Positions 11,518 through 23,500 of a stretch of 64,000 nucleotides of DNA are shown one piece after another. The notes below the pieces were generated by a model that saw only the letters and a program-made list of their open reading frames with translations, had not been told where the DNA came from and searched no databases. Origin of the DNA: Myotis daubentonii (lineage: Eukaryota; Chordata; Mammalia; Chiroptera; Vespertilionidae); the NCBI RefSeq assembly GCF_963259705.1, contig NC_081841.1, forward strand, positions 117,251,033-117,315,032, read 5' to 3'. Numbering within the stretch: position 1 is the stretch's first letter; each line of letters begins with the position of its first letter. The translations under genes and the position numbers were made by a program.

Positions 11518-12915
11518 CTTCCTGATTTAGTTTTGGAAGATTATATGTTTCTAGAAATCTATCCATTTCTTCCAGATTTCCAATTTGTTGGTATATTTCT
11601 TAGAATTCTTTGTATTTCTGTGGTGTCAGTTGTTACTTTCATTTCTGATTTTATTTGAATCCTCTCTATTTTTTTCTTGATGAGTCTTGTTAAGGGTTTG
11701 TCAATCTTGTTTCTTTTCAAAGAACCAGCTCTTGCTTTCATTGATCTTACTGCTATTTCATTTCTACTCTGATCTTTATTATTTTCTTTCTTCTGCTCTA
11801 GGCTTTCTTTTTTTTTTTCAGATTCCTTTAAGTATAAAGTTCAATTGTTTATTTGCACTTTTTGTTGTTTCTTGAGATCGGCCTGTAATGCTATGAATTT
11901 CTCTTTTAGGACTGTTTTCCCTGTTACCCGCAGATTTTGGGTTGTTGTGTTCTCATTTCATTTGTTTCAAGGTATCTTTTGATTTCTTCCTTGATCTATT
12001 GTTAAGCCATTCATTGTTTAGTAATATGTAATTTAGTCTCCATATCTTTGTGGGTTTTTCACTTTTCTTCTTGTGATTGATTTCAAGTTTCATGGCATTA
12101 TGGTCAGAGAAGATTCTTGATAAGATTTCAGTCATAATTTATTGAGACTTGTTTTATATCCTAACATATGGTCTATTCTAGAAAATGTACCATGGGCACT
12201 TAAAGGGAATGTATATACTGCTGTTTTGGAGTGAAATGCTCTGATGATATTGATTAAATCCATTTGGTGTGGTGTGTCACTTAAGACCCCCGTCTCCTTG
12301 TTGATTTTTCTGTTTGGATGATCTTTCTATTGATGTCAATGGGGTGATAAAATCCCCTACTATAACTGTATTACTGTCTTTCCTTTTATGTCCATCAAGA
12401 TTTGCTTTACATATTTAGGTGCTCTTACTGTTCGTTACATAAATGTTTACAAGAATTATATCCTGTAGGTGGATTGCTCCCTTTATCATTATGTAGTGTC
12501 CTTCTTTGTCTATTACTATAGCCTTGGTTTTAAAGTCTATTTTCTTACATAGTATTGCTACCCAAGCTTTTATTTATTTTCCATTTGCATGAAATATCTT
12601 TTTCCATCCCTTTACTTTTTGTCTGTATCTTTTGTTCTGAGGTGGACCTCATGAAGGCAACATATACACGAGTCTTATTTTCTTATCCATTCAGCTATCT
12701 TATGTCTTTTGATTGGAGCATTTAAGCCTTTACACTTAAAGTGATTATTGATAGGTATGTATTTATTGCCATTTTTTTTAAAATTATGTTCCTGGTTTGG
12801 TTTGGTTTTGTTTTCTTGTTCTCCTTCGCTTCTCTTTATTTAAAAAAAATATATATTTTTATTGATTTCAAAGAGGAAGGGAGAAGGAGAGAGAGATAGA
12901 AATATCAGTGATGAG

Positions 12916-13121
12916 CCGAAACCGGTTTGACTCAGTGGATGGAGCATCGGCCTGCGGACTGAGAGGTCCCAGGTTCGATTCCCGTCAAGGGCATGTACCT
13001 GGGTTGCGGGCATATCCCCAGTGGGAGATGTGCAGGAGGCAGCTGATCAATGATTCTCTCTCATCGATGTTTCTAACTCTCTATCTCTCTCCCTCTCTGT
13101 AAAAAATCAATAATATATATA

Positions 13122-13183
<62 letters not shown>

Positions 13184-13203
13184 GATAGAATACCCCCAAA
13201 AAA
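12916..13203 (+). mobile_element. Ves SINE inserted in another SINE
   Basis: tRNA-like head with B-box 'ggttcgattcccgtcaaggg', Ves body 'gtgcaggaggcagctgatca', CT-rich stretch, then a long (TA)n tail at about 13110-13180. The flanking duplication agaaatatcagtgatgag (18 bp) is at 12898-12915 and 13204-13221. The target was the older antisense SINE. Confidence 0.9.
13110..13180. repeat. (TA)n microsatellite
   Basis: A run of TA dinucleotides with one TG interruption, grown from the A-rich tail of the Ves SINE at 12916. Confidence 0.95.
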
Positions 13204-14830
13204 AGAAATATCAGTGATGAGAGAGAATCACTGATTGGCTGCCACCTATATGCCTTGACTGGGAATTGAACTGTGACCTGGTCCATAGGTCGACACCCAA
13301 CCGCTGGCTGGGCTTTTCCTTGCTTAGTCTTCTTCTCCTTCCTCTTCTCCTTGTCTTTCTCCTTCTCTTTGTCCTTCTCCTCTTCCTCCTCTTTCTTCTT
13401 GTTCTTCAAGTCCTTTAACATTTTTTTTAAAATACTGTTTTTTAAAAATACTGTTTTGTTAGTAAGAAAGTACTTTAGCTTAAGCTCTTTATTTCTCCTT
13501 TAATTTTAAATGATAACCTTGCTGGGTAAAGTAGTCTTGGTTCTAGGTCCTTGTTTTTTATCACTTTGAATATTTCACACCAATCCCTTCTGGCCTGAAA
13601 TGTTTCTGTTGAGAAATCAGGTGACAGTTTTATGAGAGCTCCCTTGTAGAATCCTTTCTCGTGGCTTTTAAGATTCTCTGTCTTTAACTTTTGCCGTTTT
13701 ATTTATGATGTAACTTGGTGTGGGCCTCTTTGGGTTCATCTTGTTTAGAGCTCTGTGTTTCCTTGTATGTCTTTTTCCTTCACCAGGTTAGGAAAGTTTT
13801 CAGTCATTATTTCTTCAAATAGGTTCTCAATCCCTTGCTTTCTCTCTTTTCCTTCTGGTATCCCTATGACATGGATTTTGTTGCACTTCACATTGTCACA
13901 AGATCCCTTAAACTATACTCATTTTTAAAAATTGTTTTTTCTTTTTGATGCTTTGAGTGGGTGTTTTTTGTTTACCAAATTGCTGATTTGATCCTCTACT
14001 TCATTGAGCACTCTGTTTATTCCTTCAGTGTATTCTTGATTTCAGATTTGACGTTCTTCATTTTTGACTGGTCTTTTTTATGATTTCTATATCCTTTGTC
14101 ATGCTGTTGAGCATCCTTATAATGATTACTCTGAACTCTATTATTTGATAAATTGCTTACCTCCATTTCATTTAGCACTTCTTGTGGAGAATCCTCTTGT
14201 TCCTTCATTTGGGGCCTGTTTCTTTGTCTCTGCATTTTAGCTGCCTCTTTGTGTTTGTTCCTATGTTTTAAGTAGATCTGCTATGGCTCCCTGTTTTCGT
14301 AGGGTGGCTTTATGTAGTCAGTGACCTGTGGGACCCAGTGGTGTAGTCTCCTTGATCACATGAGCTGGGTACTCTAAGAATGTCCCTTGTGCATGTTATG
14401 TGGGGCCTCCTGTCATAATTCAGTCTTGATTGCTGTTGGTCCATTTGTGTGTGGGATCAACACTCAAGCTGGCTGGTAGTGAAGCTCAACCCCCAATACA
14501 GCATGAAAATTACTACGCAGGTGCTGATCATACGAAGTGGAATTCGCCTCAGGATGGTTTTGTGCCTGCTGAAATCTCCCTGTGGATATACCGTTTGTGA
14601 AGCTTATTGGATCCTGCTCTGTTGTCTAGAACTGGTCACTGGGTGTAATAGTTCTGGGCCTCTTTGGTGGGGCCCTGGTGCAGGCCAATGTCAAATGCTG
14701 TCTGTGACTGCCTCTGGACAACCTGTTTGGAGCTATCAGCGATCCACAGCTTGTGGCTCCCTCTACTGGGCCTGGGTGTGTATAGGAAGGACCAAAGTCT
14801 GTGCACCAAAGTCTGCTTCATACATGTATA

Positions 14831-14935
14831 TACAGTAGGTCCTCGGGTTACATCGGAAATCCGTTTCTACGGTGGGATGTAACGCGATTTTCGCCGTAAG
14901 TCGGAACCCACCTACATAAGCACCTACGTCACAGA
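14831..14935 (+). mobile_element. Possible Tc1/mariner-like terminal fragment
   Basis: 'tacagtaggtcctcgggtta' followed by 'gtaacgcgattttcgccgta' looks like one end of a DNA transposon with an internal inverted match. The opposite terminus was not found nearby, so this is a guess at class from style alone. 14936-15620 shows nothing recognisable. Confidence 0.3.
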
Positions 14936-15622
14936 CATGGAGCACATACACAGCAGTAATGAAGTGAAAGAGTAAAAAAAATTTAAAAGATAACAATTCC
15001 TGACCTTTATTTACAGTAAATAAATAATAAATCATTCAAGACTGAAGATACAATTATTGTCTTTAGAAAAGTCAGCCACTGGGTGTTTAAACAATGTTTC
15101 ATTACTAAAGTTGTAAAGAAACCTGGGTTAAGCTTGGCAGGCAGCCTGGTGTAATAGTCTCTAAGAATAGTGTCCTTTTTAGTTGTCTCAATTGAAATGA
15201 ACAAAGAAATGAGCAGCAGCAGTCAGTCTTGAGCAGATGTAAGGGTAACTGGAGGCATATGCAGAGGCACTGAGCCTGGCTATAGTGGGACTTTTAGGAA
15301 GGGCTGCTAACTTGATCTTCCCGCTATGGCCTCCTGAATCTTGACCACAGTTCTCAGAAGAGACCTGTTATAAAATTTGGATTTATATTAAAAATAATAG
15401 GAAGTCATTGAGACATTTCAAGTAGGGAGGTGATGTGATCTATTTTATATTTTACATGATCAGCCTGTCTGTGGTGTGAGAGTGGATTAGAATGAATGGA
15501 GACAAATGAACATAGGAAGCTACTGTTAACACCTAAGCCATAAAGGATGGAGGCCTTAACTAATAGGAAGTGGAGAATGTACATAAGGGACATCTGGTGG
15601 CTGATTAAATGTAGGAAGTGAG

Positions 15623-15712
15623 CCCTGACTGGTTTGGCTCAGTGGATAGAGCGTAGGCCTGTGGACTGGAGGGTCCCAGGTTCGATTCTGGTCAAGGGCA
15701 TTAAAAATAAAT
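15623..15712 (+). mobile_element. Head-only Ves SINE (~90 bp)
   Basis: Only the tRNA-like head is present (A-box 'tggctcagtggatagagcg', B-box 'ggttcgattctggtcaaggg'). It is followed at once by 'cattaaaaataaat' rather than the Ves body. A perfect 16-bp target duplication, aaatgtaggaagtgag, lies at 15607-15622 and 15713-15728. The insertion event therefore involved this short form rather than later loss of the body. Confidence 0.88.
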
Positions 15713-16009
15713 AAATGTAGGAAGTGAGGGACAAGGTGACATTGAGAAAAGAGAATCCTAAGTTATTAAAGAGCTAGTTTATTAAAGAGCTCATTTAAGC
15801 ATAATGAGAAATGTAGCAAAATATTGGTAATAGACAGTAGGGGTGTGGTGTTGCCTTTCAGTTCTTCACCAAGGATCTGGGGATATTTTTTGTCTTGGTC
15901 TGTTCAGAGCATTTTTTATCAGCTGGATTCTCTGTAACCTGCTTGACCTCTGCTATGGCCCACATCAAAAGAGCTAACATTTTCAGAGGATAATCTATGT
16001 CCTGAAATC

Positions 16010-16418
16010 TGCTATGGACTGAATTGTGCCACCATCCCAAATTTATCTGACAAAGTTCTAACCACCAATGAGACTATATTTAGAGATGCAGCCCATAAGA
16101 AGGTAATAAAGGTTCAAATAGGTCATAAGGGTGGGTCTTAACCTGATAGAACTGGTGTCCTTACAAGAAGAGGAAGAAATATGAGTGCTTGTCCCCTCCA
16201 GACACCCACATATATGAGAGGCCACGTGAGCACACAGTGAGAAGGCAGCCATCTATAAGCCAGGAAGAGAAGTCTCACCAGAAACCAAACCTGCCAACAG
16301 CTTTGTCTTGAACTTCTGGCCTCCAGGACTATAAAGAAATGAGTTTCTGTTTTTTAGACTAGGTGGTATTTGTTAAGGCATCTGTGGTATTTTGTAACAG
16401 CAGCCCAGCAGACTAACA
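16010..16418 (+). mobile_element. MaLR LTR (MST/MLT type)
   Basis: It begins 'tgctatggactgaattgtgc' and ends '...cagcagactaaca'. It also contains 'tccttacaagaagagg', 'gaggccacgtgagcacacag' and 'ttctggcctccaggactata', the standard order of an MST/MLT1 MaLR LTR. It is about 409 bp, near full length for an LTR. No clear 5-bp target duplication is left. Confidence 0.8.
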
Positions 16419-17158
16419 GTGTTAACAGGTAAGTATTGTCATTTTCATTTATAGATGATGATGAGGCTTGGCGTTTGACTTGACTAAGATCCCACAGGAG
16501 GAGGAGGAGGAGAAAAACCACCTCAGTTCAAAGATTCAATGCTCACTCTAAAGAAGGCCCATGCCCCATCCTAGGCGTGAACTTTTTATTTCTTCCTAAA
16601 TTCTAAGGATGTCCAGGAGACTTGCAGCCAGGATAGCATTGGGCAGTGCAGCTTGACCTGAGATCACACCCTGATCCTGTTTCTAAGGCCCCCTTTTCTC
16701 TCACTTCCCAGTGACTTAAAGCAGCCCAGCCTTGGCCCACTTCTTTCCTAGAAAGCCAAAGCAGAGCACCACTTGGGCTCCCCCTGTTATTTCTTCTACC
16801 CTAATTTCTTTTTGTTTCTCTGTCCCCAGGGCTGATAAACATATTCAAACCCACCTGGACTTGTATTAAGAAATCTTTCCTACATAAAGTTAAGAACCCA
16901 CGCACTATAGGCTGGCCTGAGGCAGACCTGCTGTGGGCCAGCCCATGTCCTGTAACAGAATGGTGGAACTTCAAGGCCTACTCTGAAAAACTACTCAGAC
17001 AGTCCTCCCAGTCTCAGAGGTCCTGAGCTCTGCTGCACCATTGTCCTCTCACAATAGCAAGGGGATTGTAAATCATCTATAAACTTCTCTGCAGCATACT
17101 GCCTGGCTGTATGTAATTTCACAGGAGACTCCAGCACCTCACCATGTTATGGAATTGC
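16419..17158. other. Unassigned intergenic sequence
   Basis: No coding region or repeat family was recognised in this interval. A short (GAG)n stretch is present at about 16496-16512. Confidence 0.4.
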
Positions 17159-17169
17159 AATGTTGCTAG

Positions 17170-17388
17170 TTTTTTTTAAAGATATGTTTTATTGATATTA
17201 AAGAATGAGGAAGGGAGATAGAGAGAAACATCAATGTGAGAGAGAGAAATCGATCAGCTGCCTCCTGCATGTGCCCCGACTATGGATTGAATATGAAACC
17301 TGGGTATATGTTCTGACCAGGAATCGAACCCACCACCTTCTGGCATTGGAACATTGCTCCAACCACAGAACCACACTGGACAGGGCAC
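17170..17388 (-). mobile_element. Older tRNA-derived SINE (Ves-related)
   Basis: Read on the minus strand it has a tRNA-like head ('gccctgtccagtgtggttct'), the body 'catgcaggaggcagctgatc', CT-rich sequence and a tail. Flanked by aatgttgctag (11 bp) at 17159-17169 and 17389-17399. More diverged than most Ves copies here. Confidence 0.8.
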
Positions 17389-18293
17389 AATGTTGCTAGA
17401 TTTAAAGAGGAGCTTTTTCTAATTTAATTGTTTATTGTTACCTTTGTGTAAGATACCTAAGCTTGTAATACCCTTGTTTTAAGTATAGTTGCACAAGGTC
17501 CCTACTGAAGCAACTTCTTATATTTTAGTGTGAACCAGATGAAATGACTGTTTTGGAGGTCAAAAAATGATCCAATATCAGCAATTTCATAAATGCAGTT
17601 GCCCCTAATCCCTCCCTCCTCTATCCCACTTGGTAATTCATGCGCCAGGTCCCTAACTGTGAAAAGGGTTAAGTAATTAGTTTAATACTGGAAGGGATAA
17701 GGTCTAGAGAGGATAGAAGCATCATGACCTGAAGAATTAAAACAACCGTAAACCAAGGACAGAGGTATTTCTGGCCTGAGCAGCTAGGAGAGTTATAGGG
17801 GTAATAAAACATCTTTGGAAAAAAAAAAAAAAGGCTATTTTACTTTTTTGAGCAGAGAATACAGCAGACAGCAGTTTCAGTCTCAAGGCTTGGCAGGATA
17901 AGGTTGCTAGGTACAATAAGATAAATAAATAATAACTCCAACTTAAACAAATAAGTTGGATATGTGAAGGACAAAAAACACAGGAAATTGGGGAAAAGGA
18001 AACATTTTCACAGAGAATAGAGGAATGTTACAAAATAAAGAAAAAGAAAGAGGGGAGAACCATGTGGGCTTTGACTTTAGCAGAGTGACCAATGAGGAAA
18101 GCACGGAGGTCCTAAGTTGGGAACGGGTCCAATTAAAAAGGGTCATAAAAAAAAAAAAAGCTACAGCTTTTATAAATGCCTTAAAACAAATAAAGCAGTG
18201 GCCACCCTCTTTAAGGGACCCCCCACCACACCCTGTCTCTCCATGCCAGGAGAGACAGTCTTAGAATTAGAATTAGGGTTTTAGAAATAGCAT

Positions 18294-18446
18294 CTGTTTG
18301 CAATAAAATTTCTTCTGCTTGCAATAAAGTTTCTGTACTTCTCGCTACCACCTTTTGTCCATGGCTTCATTCTTCGAATTCATCTGGACAAGAACCCAGG
18401 AGAGAAATCACCCCTGTAACCCTGCTCAATAAAAACCCCGAATTAG
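18294..18446 (+). mobile_element. 5' LTR (R-U5 part) of the outer class I endogenous retrovirus
   Basis: This block recurs at 31628-31766. Both contain two 'gcaataaagttt'-like polyadenylation signals, 'caccttttgtc', 'atggcttcattctt' (or near), 'catctggacaagaac' and 'gctcaataaaaa'. The block ends just before a primer-binding site at 18448. The left limit of the LTR (U3) is not clear; 17400-18293 may contain it. Confidence 0.65.
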
Positions 18447-18447
18447 T

Positions 18448-18465
18448 TGGTGCGTTGGCTGGGAA
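18448..18465 (+). other. Primer-binding site, tRNA-Gly type
   Basis: TGGTGCGTTGGCTGGGAA matches the complement of the 3' end of tRNA-Gly (GCC) including CCA at 16 of 18 positions (my comparison from memory of the tRNA). It lies directly after the outer LTR, where a retroviral primer site belongs. Confidence 0.65.
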
Positions 18466-18998
18466 CTTAGAAGCTGACCTCTTTACATCAAACTGAGCAT
18501 ATGAAGGACCCACGGATTCTATCCCTTCCTGTGCTATCCCTTTATAATTTTGCAGACATTATTAGGCATCTGCCAGCCACTTAAACCTGGCTGCCATCTT
18601 ATGCCGGTATTTCTCCTTTCTCCTTTATTTTCCCTCCCATACTCACGCTCCACCTCTAGGGCCAAATTAAAGATGGCATGGATCAGTCAAATTAAGAGCC
18701 ACAAGGGTGACTACCACATAAAAAGTCTCCCATGGGAGGTTAAACTGGTGATAGGTCAGGTTAGAGTATTAGGCTTCCCACCAGCTGCAAGACAAAGCCT
18801 GGCCACTGATTAAATGAGTGCTTGGATCCAGCACTGAAAAACAAATGCAGCAAGTCCTCCCTTTTGAATGTCCTTATGTAAGGGCCAAGTGGGGGTGCCT
18901 GGGGTCAATCTCTAAGACCAGCAGAGGCCTCATAGGGATACAACTGTAATTAAACTTTGGCCCACCGGGGATTGCACATAAGAGTTGGTCACTCACTT

Positions 18999-19205
18999 GC
19001 CCTAGCTGATTTGGCTCAGTGGATAGAGTGTTGGCCTGGTTCAATTCTGGCCAAGGGCACATACCTGGGTTGTGGGCTTGATCCCCCCAAGTAGGGTATG
19101 TGCAGGAGGTAGCCAATCAATGATTCTCTCTCATCATTAATGTTTCTATCTCTCTAACTCTCACCCTTCCTCTCTGAAATCAATAAAAGTATTTTTTTTT
19201 TTTAA
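18999..19205 (+). mobile_element. Ves SINE with internal deletion
   Basis: Head 'gccctagctgatttggctca', Ves body and A-rich tail are present. About 20 bases between A- and B-box regions are missing ('ttggcctggttcaattctgg'). The flanks share only about 'gtcact', so the target duplication is decayed. Confidence 0.82.
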
Positions 19206-19328
19206 TTTTGTCACTAGCACTCTGGGCCCTCACAGTTGTCCTAGAGAGCTGTGGAGAGAAACCAAGACACATATGTGAAATCAGCACAGTTGGACCCACA
19301 ACACAAGTCCACTCTCCGACCCAGATCC

Positions 19329-19788
19329 TGAAAGTCAGAACAGGACTGATAGCTGTGTCCCTAACCCCTCTTCCAAGAAAAAGCCACAGAATGTATCAGT
19401 TACTCAGCCTGCCCTTATCTCGGCCAATGGGAAAGCGGGGGAAACTAGCCCAAGGCCAAAAGTATGCTAGCCACCGCCCCTCCCCCCCCCCGGCTTTGTG
19501 TAACCAGACCCTAGCTGCACCCTGCCCTTGCATCACTAGCCCCCGGCCCTCACTCAACCAACCGGAATCGGCCAAATCAGTGGTCAGAGTGTGCCCCCAC
19601 CCCCTGACCCCAAGCCCTATAAATTCTTGTTCTCTTGGAACTCCGGGCTCTCTCGCACCCTATTGCTGCATTGGTAGGGGAGGCAGAGGGACCAAGCCCT
19701 GGGCTTGAATAAAGACTCTATGCTTTTGCATCAGACTTGGCGCTCCCTGGTGATGTCCTTTGGGGGATCTTGAAATCTGGGCATAACA
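19329..19788 (+). mobile_element. 5' LTR of the inner gammaretrovirus-like provirus
   Basis: A 460-bp LTR starting TGAAAG and ending ACA. It has TATA-like 'ctataaattc' near 19618 and an AATAAA polyadenylation signal near 19708. It pairs with the 3' LTR at 26302-26753. Hand comparison shows about nine substitutions plus a few indels, roughly 2% divergence. The left flank is atcc, matched by atcc after the 3' LTR. Confidence 0.93.
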
Positions 19789-19790
19789 TT

Positions 19791-19808
19791 TGGGGGCTCA
19801 TGCGGGAC
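19791..19808 (+). other. Primer-binding site, tRNA-Pro type
   Basis: TGGGGGCTCATGCGGGAC begins two bases after the LTR end. It matches the common tRNA-Pro primer site of gammaretroviruses except for a few changes in the middle and at the end. Confidence 0.8.
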
Positions 19809-20091
19809 CCCCAAGACTCACGAGGGACCCTGATCTGGAGAGTCTGACTAACCGCGGTAAGTGTCTGTGTTGTCCGTTCTGTTCTGTGTGTTGTATGTAC
19901 TGTTCTGTGTGAGCTCACTTCTGAAATCTGTAGTTCCCGAAACGGTCTAGGTGGACGCACTGGGGGACCATGGGCGGGAGGAGTCGGAGGACGCTCCGAT
20001 CCTCCATCTGGAGGGGCGCGGAAACCCCTCACAGGGGGAGTGGGTTCCCCTCGAGAATCTGAGACGAGTGGTGCATGGCCATCGTCTAATC

Positions 20092-20311
20092 CAGCCGTGG
20101 GCAAACTACAGCCCGCAGGCCGGATCCGGCCCGTTTGAAATGAATAAAACTAAAAAAAAAAAAAAAAAAGACCGTACCCTTTTATGTAATGATGTTTACT
20201 TTGAATTTATATTAGTTCACACAAACACTCCATCCATGCTTTTGTTCCGGCCCTCTGGTCCAGTTTAAGAACCCATTGTGGCCCTCGAGTCAAAAAGTTT
20301 GCCCACCCCTG
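20092..20311 (+). mobile_element. hAT MITE inside the provirus leader
   Basis: 220 bp with inverted ends (cagccgtgggcaaact and agtttgcccacccctg) and a perfect 8-bp target duplication gtctaatc at 20084-20091 and 20312-20319. It has no coding capacity and an internal A-run. It inserted after the provirus, between its primer site and gag. Confidence 0.92.
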
Positions 20312-20447
20312 GTCTAATCTGTAGTTTTGCTTCCGCGGAGTCAGAAGGCTGTTTTGGTTTTGCTTCCATAGAATTGGAAGACTGTATTTGTCTGTGTTTG
20401 TGTTTTTGTTTTTTTTCTGTTTTCTGTGGACTTACTGGATGGACATT

Positions 20448-20579
20448 ATGGGACAGACTCAAACTACTCCTTTAAGCATTATGGTCGTTTTAAAGTCAAG
20501 GGCTGGGCCAAACCTGCTTGCCAGCCTCAGGTGTGGTTTTCCAAAACCGCTGGGAACTTGGGACCTTGAAGCTTACTGA
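20448..20579 (+). pseudogene. Truncated gammaretroviral gag (matrix N-terminus)
   Basis: The ATG opens a 43-codon frame whose start, MGQTQTTPLS, has the Gly-2 myristoylation context of gammaretroviral Gag matrix. The frame ends at TGA 20577-20579. No capsid or nucleocapsid sequence follows. It is a dead remnant in the inner provirus. Confidence 0.85.
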
Positions 20580-23500
20580 ATTCAAATGATAAAAAACTTA
20601 TGTCTTGCATTTTTGAAGTTTATTCTTAAAAATGTTACTGATTGAGAAATGCTGAATATTTGACTTTCCAGATAAAAGTTTAAGGTTCAGATTGAATTGG
20701 GAAAAACTGTGTTGTGGTAGCTAAATGCCTTTGCTGAATGAATGTCTGGTGAAAGTATGTGAGTGTGGATAGGAGGGGGCCTGCCCTCTCCTCTCCTTTG
20801 TGTGGCTCCACGACTTCAGTCAGGTGGGCATCTGAGTGAGGATCTGTGAAAACAGGTCACCCCCTCCCTTGTCTGTCTCTCATCACCGATCATCATGAGG
20901 TCGGGACAAAGTAAACCTACTGTTCTTAATTACATGTTAGAGAATTTTAAAGGGATACAATAGAGATCATGGAATTGGAATTAATACTGAAACATTGAGG
21001 AAGCATTAGTGAACAGCTGTTTGTTTGTGTGGGATTAGCCAATTTGCTACCGAGAGGGGGGACTGGATGCAGTCTTAACTCCTCCGGTAGATTCTCACCA
21101 AGACGTTGGTCGAGAATTCTGTTCTGGGACATGGGTGCCAGGAGTGCCCCACGCCCGCCTGGGGAGTTGGGTATTGTTCTGTTTATCTGCTCAGCTCCAG
21201 TCTGGGCTAGTCTACTGAGAGAGTGTGAATACGAGTGTTTGTCTATTTTGGCTGCTCATTACTGGTCTGTGTGAAGTGAAAGCTACTTTGATTTATTTTG
21301 CATTTCTGTTAATTCATCTGGCTGAACATTTGGGCTGTACCCCGAAATAGTTTGCAATATCTCTTAGCAGCTGTGAGAATTATTTTTTTCTCAGAGTCTT
21401 TTGCTCACTATTAAAGGGGAATCAGCCCACCTAGTTAATATAAATTTCTGTCTATCAGTTGCTCTTACCTGGGTTGTAAATTCGCTGTATTAAATTGAAA
21501 TTTTGAAATTCTAGGATAGATTTAAAGGCTAAAATAAAGGCTGGCTAGGTTCCAAGATTGCTTAGTTCTGAGATTTCTTGTACAAAAAGCAAGAGAGAAG
21601 TCTTTTCAAGTTAACTGTTTGCTTAGCAAATTAACAAAGTAGTAAATTTCAAAGAACTTGTTATTTATGATTTTCTTATCTCTTTGGTGGACACAAAGGG
21701 CTTACAGCTCCGCAGGGTGGTGAGATTTACTGGCCCTAGCCCTGCCTATGACGTGTTTTATTTGACTTGCCGTTTTCAGTCGTTTGTTGGAATCCTCATG
21801 GAGGACATGGCCTGGTCTTTCCCTTCCTCCCTCATCCTGATTCTGAAAGCATCTGTAACTGGATTTCAGATGGTCTCCAGGCTTTCTGTCTGCAAGGGAC
21901 CTCCCTGTGCACCCGTTATCTTTCCAGGCCAACTAAAAGCAATCGGACTGGGCTGAGAGAAGGGGGCAGGGGTGTTGGCAGTTATGCTACTGACTGCAGA
22001 CCTAGCAGGTCTTATCAATGAACTTCAAGGTCACAAAAAGTAACTGTAAGCACAGTTAGTCTTTCTCTGCCCTGGTTTGTTCTTTTTAGCCCTTCCAATG
22101 CTAAATTAGACCAATGCCTATTCTTGGTTTTGTCACAGGAGGTCTGGATGTATCTTAAAAGTAAAGGTACTTTAAAATGTGTTCATAAATGTTAAAGTTG
22201 CTGACTGTTCACTTTTGGTAATCATTAAAAGATTAAGGTTTCTAAGAATAAAGAATTCTAATACGTTAAAAACAACTAAACTCCCAGGAGAAAAGTGGAG
22301 GAGGAACAAAGCTGAAGTCTGCAGCCACCCTGGTGATTTAGAACTGTTTGCCAGGCAGACTCAGCCCCTGAGAGCCAGGTCAAAGAAGGGGGAGCTGGAT
22401 GCCTGAGCTGAGCTGCTACGGCCCTGAAAGAAGAAGCAGCAGCAAGCAAAGTAGGGAGAGCTGTGGATAGAGCTAGCAAACGCTCCCTGTTTGCAAATGT
22501 ACTGAAAGGGTTCAGTACCTGTTGCTGCTGGAAGAGGGGGGGCTGATATCCTCTTCCAGTGCACTCCCTTGGAAGAGGCCTGGTTGCTGCTCTGCCACAA
22601 AGGGAACTGGTGAGAAGGCAGAAAAAGCAGGGCCCTGTAACTGATAAACAGGGTTAACAAAAAGGCACTCTCCCTGGACCTGGGAGCCATCAGAACTTTG
22701 AAGTTCTCCAAGAGAGGAGGAGTCTGGCTCGGAGACTGGCCGAGGCCTCATTGGGTTGGGAGAACCGGAGGCTCCATATTGAACTTGTAGACTGCGGCTT
22801 GCTGGGCAGAGGTCCAAGCCCAGTTGTATAGGGGTTAAGCTGCCTGTGTACAGCAAAGCAGCTTTCTCCTGTGCCAGAATACATTTTAAGGAAATTGGAC
22901 AGACTGTGTTTATAGCTAGAAAGAAGAACTGGCCACAGTGCACAGCCCTGACAGTAACCTGCAGAAAACTGTATAATAAACTTAAATGATGCCTGCATCT
23001 TCATGGACATGGCTCCAAAGAGACAATGACAATTTTGCCCTATAAAGGAAAGTCAAGAGTAGACTTTAGTCACCTCCCTAAAATGTTTGTATAGCCCTAC
23101 CATATCTCATGTTTAGTAGCAGAAGATTTAGCTGCCTAAACTGGCCATGGTGCCAATATTATGTTTCATTGTATTAATATGTTGTATTAACCTTCAATTC
23201 CCTTATAGGTTTGAATGTAGCTGTAGCTGCCGAGAGGGCAGGTGCCCAACTGGGCAAAGAAGAATACCCATCAGGTTTTGGTCTCTATTGAGAGACAGTT
23301 GACAGTTGGCAGCCTGTGTACTGTCTTGCAGGCCTGCGTGACCATGCCCATGTCAGGGGTGGTACAAACCTCAGCTGTAGAGAGCTGGGAAAGGCCTGTT
23401 TGGAATAGAAGGTCTGAGGCATGGTTGTGCATTTTTGAAGGACATGGAGGGAAGGTTTAAAGGCTGGTTTAAAAGTATAAAATTTATAAAGGTTGTGTAC

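Larger units (their letters stand above)
12846..13317 (-). mobile_element. Ves-type SINE (minus), interrupted by a second Ves SINE
   Basis: The halves at 12846-12915 and 13204-13317 together read, on the minus strand, as an older tRNA-derived SINE (head 'gcccagccagcggttgggtg', tail ending in 'aaaatatatt'). It sits inside the antisense L1. The younger plus-strand SINE splits it. Confidence 0.7.
11518..14830 (-). mobile_element. Decayed antisense L1 (ORF2 N-terminal half, ORF1, part of 5' UTR)
   Basis: Read on the minus strand, 11518-12840 corresponds to the L1 ORF2 endonuclease and linker region, and 13500-14235 to ORF1, with many frame breaks. 14275-14830 looks like 5' UTR. The RT half of ORF2 is missing. 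A SINE pair interrupts it at 12846-13317. Divergence is much higher than for the L1 at 56.5 kb, so this is an older copy. Confidence 0.8.

Noticed and set aside
13107..13421. 104-residue minus-strand frame rich in Lys/Glu and Ile/Tyr
   Set aside because: It runs across a (TA)n microsatellite and a purine-rich tract; low complexity only.
15630..15700. Possible tRNA gene (A- and B-box present)
   Set aside because: The sequence is the head of a Ves SINE with a target duplication; it lacks a convincing full cloverleaf and anticodon arm.
18550..18813. 87-residue plus-strand frame
   Set aside because: It lies in the leader of the outer retrovirus, with no Gag or host domain recognisable.
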